15,553 nucleotides of DNA. Source: Lachnospiraceae bacterium. GTDB lineage: Bacteria; Bacillota; Clostridia; Lachnospirales; Lachnospiraceae. The notes below the pieces were generated by a model, which saw nothing but the letters and a program-made list of their open reading frames with translations, had not been told where the DNA came from and did not search any database. The translations under genes and the position numbers were made by a program. Positions 12,477 through 15,553 of the stretch are shown here, in pieces. Location: NCBI GenBank assembly GCA_021202715.1, contig JAJQCL010000149.1, positions 8,373 to 23,925 of the forward strand, read 5' to 3'. Positions within the stretch are counted from its first letter, which is position 1. Each line of letters opens with the position of its first letter.

Positions 12477-14726
12477 ATGACGAGCAGATGTGAGACTTTG
12501 AATCCGGCCCAGGGGGAGGCCGGGCTGACAACCGAGGGGCCGGTTCTGATCCTGGCGGGAGCCGGTTCGGGGAAGACGCGGGCTCTGACGCACCGCATCG
12601 CTTATCTGATCGAAGAAAAGGGAGTCAAACCCTGGAATATTCTGGCCATCACTTTTACGAATAAGGCGGCCGGTGAGATGCGGGAGCGCGTGGATGATCT
12701 GGTGCAGTACGGCGCCGATGCCGTCTGGGTCTCTACTTTCCACGCGGCCTGTGTGCGCATCCTGCGGCGATACGCAGATTACCTGGGGTATACGAAGAGC
12801 TTTTCCATCTATGATACGGACGACCAGCGCACGCTGATGCGCCAGGTATTGAAGAAGATGGATCTGGATCCCAAGGTGTATCGGGACCGGGCCATGCTGG
12901 GACAGATCTCCGCGGCGAAGAATGAGCTGATCCTTCCGGAACGGTTTGCGGAGATGAACCAGAACGATTTTCGCATGAAACGTGTGGCGGATATCTACCG
13001 CGAGTATCAGACACAGCTGCGGGCCAATAACGCGATGGATTTCGATGATCTGCTGGTCAATGCGGTGGAGCTTTTCCGGAGGAATCCGCCGGTGCTGGAG
13101 GAATATCAGGACCGTTTTCAGTATATCCTGGTGGATGAATATCAGGATACGAACACGGCGCAGTTCCAGCTGATTGCGCTGCTGGCCGGGAAACGGCAGA
13201 ATCTCTGCGTGGTCGGGGATGACGATCAGTCCATTTATAAATTCCGCGGGGCAAATATCCGCAATATCCTTGATTTTGAGAAGACTTTCCCGCAGGCGAA
13301 GGTCATCAAGCTGGAGCAGAACTACCGCTCGACCGGAAATATCCTTGAGGCGGCCAATCAGGTCATCCGTCACAACCAGGGGCGGAAGGATAAGACACTC
13401 TGGACCGAGAACGGGGAAGGGGCCAAGGTGGCTTTGCGTCAGTACGATACGGCCTATGGCGAAGCGGATGCCATCGTGCGGGATATTCTGCAGAACCGGG
13501 TGCGTTATCCGTTCGGTCAGTGTGCCGTGCTCTATCGGACCAACGCGCAGTCCCGTCTGCTGGAAGAAAAATGTGTGGCCTATAACGTGCCCTATCGTCT
13601 GGTGGGCGGGGTGAATTTCTACCAGAGAAAAGAGATCAAGGATCTGATCTGTTATCTGAAGACGGTGGACAACGGACGGGACGACCTGGCTGTGCAGCGG
13701 GTCATCAATGTGCCGCGTCGAGGAATCGGAGCCGTCACGATCACGAAGGTGGCGGAGCATGCCGCGCAGCTGGGCATGAGCTTTTATGATGCGCTGGCGG
13801 ACTGCGAGGCTGTGCCGGGGCTGAGCCGCTCCGCGGCGGCAAAGGTGAACGGATTCGTCAATCAGATCCAGGTACTTCGCTCCAAAGCTTCGTTTATGAC
13901 GGTGAAGGAGCTTCTGGAAAATGTTCTGGAGGACACCGGTTATCGAAAGGAACTGGAGGCGGAAGGGACGCTGGAAGCGCAGACTCGTCTTGAAAATATT
14001 CAGGAGCTTGTCAACAAGGCAGCGGATCTGGGCGATGAACCCGAGGATACCGAAGCCCTCGGTCACTTTCTGGAGGAGATTGCACTGGTCGCGGAGGTGG
14101 ACAGTGTGGACACTGAGGATGACCGGGTGATCCTGATGACGCTGCACAGCGCCAAGGGCCTGGAGTTCCCCAAGGTTTATCTCAGCGGGATGGAGGATGG
14201 TCTTTTCCCCGGCAATCTGTCCATCAATTCGGAGGATCCCATGGATCTGGAGGAGGAGCGCCGCCTCTGTTACGTGGGAATGACCCGGGCCCGGGAAGAA
14301 CTGATCCTGACGGCGGCCAGACAGCGGATGGTCAACGGAGAGACCCGTTACAGCCGGGTATCCCGGTTTGTCGAGGAGATTCCCCGAAATCTGCTTCAGG
14401 TGCGGGAACCGGCCGCTTCCGTCCAGAGACGGGCAGAGGTCGCGGCTGGCAGCTCGCAGCCTGTCGGAGGCGGTTCCTATCGCCCCAAAGCCAATGTTCT
14501 GAACTCCCCGGCATCCGCTTCCTACAAGCTGGGAAAACAGTTCCAGGTAGAAAAGGCGCAAAGCCTCTCCTACGGCGTGGGAGACCGCGTGCGTCATACG
14601 AAATTCGGTGAGGGCAAGGTGACAAATATCCTGGACGGAAAGCGGGATTATGAGGTGACCGTAGATTTCGACCGGGTGGGACAGAAGAAACTTTTCGCCT
14701 CATTTGCTCATCTGGAGAAATTGTGA
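12477..14726 (+). CDS. pcrA: ATP-dependent DNA helicase PcrA (UvrD family)
   Basis: PcrA is the essential Firmicute SF1A 3'-5' helicase, acting in repair, replication restart, removal of RecA and transcription-coupled repair. The 749-residue length is normal and all helicase motifs are visible: Q-motif LNPAQGEA (8-15), Walker A AGAGSGKT (27-34), ITFTNKAAGEM, the Walker B segment ILVDEYQDTNTAQFQL, VGDDDQSIYKFRGA, LEQNYRST, LMTLHSAKGLEFPKV and YVGMTRAREEL. The last 55 residues (YGVGDRVRHTKFGEGKV onward) form the Tudor-like tail that contacts RNA polymerase in the family. ATG 12477 has AGGAAG at 12465-12470; ATG 12472 hits a stop at once. In many Firmicutes pcrA is followed by ligA, but here a small membrane protein follows. 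Confidence 0.97.
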   Translation: MTSRCETLNPAQGEAGLTTEGPVLILAGAGSGKTRALTHRIAYLIEEKGVKPWNILAITFTNKAAGEMRERVDDLVQYGADAVWVSTFHAACVRILRRYADYLGYTKSFSIYDTDDQRTLMRQVLKKMDLDPKVYRDRAMLGQISAAKNELILPERFAEMNQNDFRMKRVADIYREYQTQLRANNAMDFDDLLVNAVELFRRNPPVLEEYQDRFQYILVDEYQDTNTAQFQLIALLAGKRQNLCVVGDDDQSIYKFRGANIRNILDFEKTFPQAKVIKLEQNYRSTGNILEAANQVIRHNQGRKDKTLWTENGEGAKVALRQYDTAYGEADAIVRDILQNRVRYPFGQCAVLYRTNAQSRLLEEKCVAYNVPYRLVGGVNFYQRKEIKDLICYLKTVDNGRDDLAVQRVINVPRRGIGAVTITKVAEHAAQLGMSFYDALADCEAVPGLSRSAAAKVNGFVNQIQVLRSKASFMTVKELLENVLEDTGYRKELEAEGTLEAQTRLENIQELVNKAADLGDEPEDTEALGHFLEEIALVAEVDSVDTEDDRVILMTLHSAKGLEFPKVYLSGMEDGLFPGNLSINSEDPMDLEEERRLCYVGMTRAREELILTAARQRMVNGETRYSRVSRFVEEIPRNLLQVREPAASVQRRAEVAAGSSQPVGGGSYRPKANVLNSPASASYKLGKQFQVEKAQSLSYGVGDRVRHTKFGEGKVTNILDGKRDYEVTVDFDRVGQKKLFASFAHLEKL

Positions 14727-14846
14727 GACGGGAATCATGGGATCATATGGCGCAAAACCCGCCGTATGGCATAACAGGCAGGCGGCGGGATAAGAGAAGT
14801 TTCATAAGAAGTTTAAGAAAAAAGCATAGTAAAATGGCGGATTTCA

Positions 14847-14855
14847 TGATACAAT
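14847..14855 (+). promoter_or_regulatory. Candidate extended -10 promoter before the small membrane protein
   Basis: TGATACAAT is an extended -10 element in an A/T-rich stretch, about 48 bases before ATG 14903. The -35 region (TAGTAA, 14827-14832) is poor, so the call rests on the -10 alone. The 176-base gap after pcrA otherwise holds only a weak GC inverted repeat, CCCGCCG (14758-14764) with CGGCGGG (14783-14789), which lacks a T-run. Confidence 0.45.
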
Positions 14856-14902
14856 ATCCAAAGAAACGGGAAATCCATCCAATGGAGAAAGGAAGAGAAC
14901 AC

Positions 14903-15211
14903 ATGAATATGGGTAAGATGGAAGAAATCCTCGCGGCCAGCAAGCTGAGCAGCCTCCTCAACAAGGAAGAGGAAGATCAGAAGACAAAGCGCACGATCCT
15001 GCTGATCCTGGCAGTCATCGGTGCAGTCGCCGCCGTAGCGGCGATCGCTTACGCGGTGTACCGCTTCTTCTTCGCAGAAGATTATGATGATTTTGACGAT
15101 GATCTGTATTTTGATGACGAAGATATGGAAGACTACTTCGAGGAAGACAAGGACGAAGAAGACGCCGCGGACGCTACAGAGGCAGCCGCTGAGGAGACTG
15201 AGAAAGAATAA
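14903..15211 (+). CDS. Small single-pass membrane protein with acidic tail (DUF4366-like)
   Basis: A 102-residue protein with three parts: a short helical N-terminus with MEEILAASKLSSLLNKEEE, one membrane helix at about 31-55 (TILLILAVIGAVAAVAAIAYAVYRFFF) and a C-terminus of nearly pure Asp/Glu with Tyr and Phe. The N-terminus carries lysines before the helix. I associate this layout with small clostridial proteins of the DUF4366 type and know no function for it. ATG 14903 is supported by AAAGGAAG (14888-14895); the longer frame from 14723 includes the promoter and has no ribosome site. A clean terminator follows, so it is a separate short transcription unit after pcrA. Confidence 0.75.
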   Translation: MNMGKMEEILAASKLSSLLNKEEEDQKTKRTILLILAVIGAVAAVAAIAYAVYRFFFAEDYDDFDDDLYFDDEDMEDYFEEDKDEEDAADATEAAAEETEKE

Positions 15212-15223
15212 GAAAACCGAAAA

Positions 15224-15249
15224 GAGTCGTCCGCCGGGCGGCTCTTTTT
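15224..15249 (+). terminator. Intrinsic terminator after the small membrane protein
   Basis: GAGTCGTCC (15224-15232) pairs with GGGCGGCTC (15236-15244) over 9 positions, two of them wobble, around a GCC loop, followed by five T. An A-rich stretch upstream is also typical. Confidence 0.92.
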
Positions 15250-15343
15250 CTGTGAGGGGCAGGTGAGCGGGCAGTGAGAACACCGCTCCCTGACAATTCA
15301 TTGAATGGATCCGGGAAATCACTATGAGGGAGAGAAACGTGCT

Positions 15344-15553
15344 ATGAAGAAGGGAACCGTCTGTGAGGGAACGGTGGAGAGGATACAATTTCCCAACAAG
15401 GGCATTGTGCGTGTGGAGGATACGGTGTTGACTGTAAAAAATGCCTTGCCGGGACAGAGGGTACAGGTCTGTGTTACGAAGAACCGCTCTGGCCGCGGCG
15501 AGGCGCGGCTGCAGGAGGTGATGGAGCCTTCGCCGTTGGAGACGGCGGAGCAT
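15344..15553 (+). CDS. Partial: RlmD/RumA-type 23S rRNA (uracil-5-)-methyltransferase
   Basis: Only the first 70 residues are present, and the frame is open at the window edge. MKKGTVCEGTVERIQFPNKG, then TVLTVKNALPGQRVQVCVTKNRSGRGEARLQEVMEPSP, is a TRAM domain, the RNA-binding beta-barrel at the start of SAM-dependent rRNA m5U methyltransferases. The ending ETAEH is where the family's iron-sulphur cysteine motif would soon follow (C..FG.CGGC in relatives), so that cannot be checked. Start ATG 15344 has GAGGGAGAG at 15326-15334 with a slightly long spacing. It follows the terminator at 15224-15249 by about 95 bases and must have its own promoter, which I did not find. The TRAM domain also occurs in MiaB-type enzymes, so the assignment is likely, not certain. 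Confidence 0.75.
   Translation, partial: MKKGTVCEGTVERIQFPNKGIVRVEDTVLTVKNALPGQRVQVCVTKNRSGRGEARLQEVMEPSPLETAEH

Noticed and set aside
12327..14597. 756-codon open frame on the minus strand opposite pcrA
   Set aside because: It is antisense to an unmistakable helicase, encodes nothing I recognise, has no ribosome site, and is explained by the codon bias of the + strand gene.

Overview
The window looks like a chromosomal segment of a moderately GC-rich Firmicute in class Clostridia, most likely Lachnospiraceae. The evidence is protein resemblance: a divergent IspF, a YerC/TrpR-like regulator, DUF1836 and DUF4366-type proteins, a PcrA helicase with a Tudor-like tail, and strong purine-rich Shine-Dalgarno sites. 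All genes but one read on the + strand. I saw no phage, transposase, CRISPR, tRNA or rRNA.

Layout. 1-1017: the end of an upstream reading frame, then an uncharacterised TPR-like protein. 1064-5662: a housekeeping block with a canonical shikimate kinase broken by an in-frame TGA, ispF starting inside its 3' end, a non-coding gap holding a 30-bp tandem repeat and a 182-bp imperfect hairpin, then ispE, a YbaK-type deacylase, ispD and an RluA/RluD-family pseudouridine synthase. Three genes of the MEP isoprenoid pathway (ispD, ispE, ispF) therefore sit together. 5702-5738 is a clean intrinsic terminator. 5811-7857: an ECF-like sigma factor overlapping a seven-helix membrane protein with a large C-terminal domain, probably a sigma/sensor pair. 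8077-9801: a membrane-anchored L,D-transpeptidase interrupted by an in-frame TAA. 9827-11177: a shikimate-kinase-like paralogue with altered substrate residues, and an aldo/keto reductase. 11271-11570: the YerC-like regulator behind a near-consensus promoter. 11702-12307 (minus): a DUF1836 regulator, divergent from pcrA (12477-14726), each with its own good sigma-A promoter. 14903-15211: a small acidic-tailed membrane protein with a clean terminator. 15344-15553: the start of an RlmD/RumA-type rRNA methyltransferase cut by the window edge.

Most interesting points: two conserved genes each carry one nonsense codon in otherwise perfect frame; the canonical shikimate kinase is the broken copy while the paralogue lacking the usual shikimate-binding arginine is intact; a long palindromic element lies between ispF and ispE; and an ECF sigma factor is paired with an unfamiliar seven-TM protein. 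No clearly new defence or mobile system is visible.
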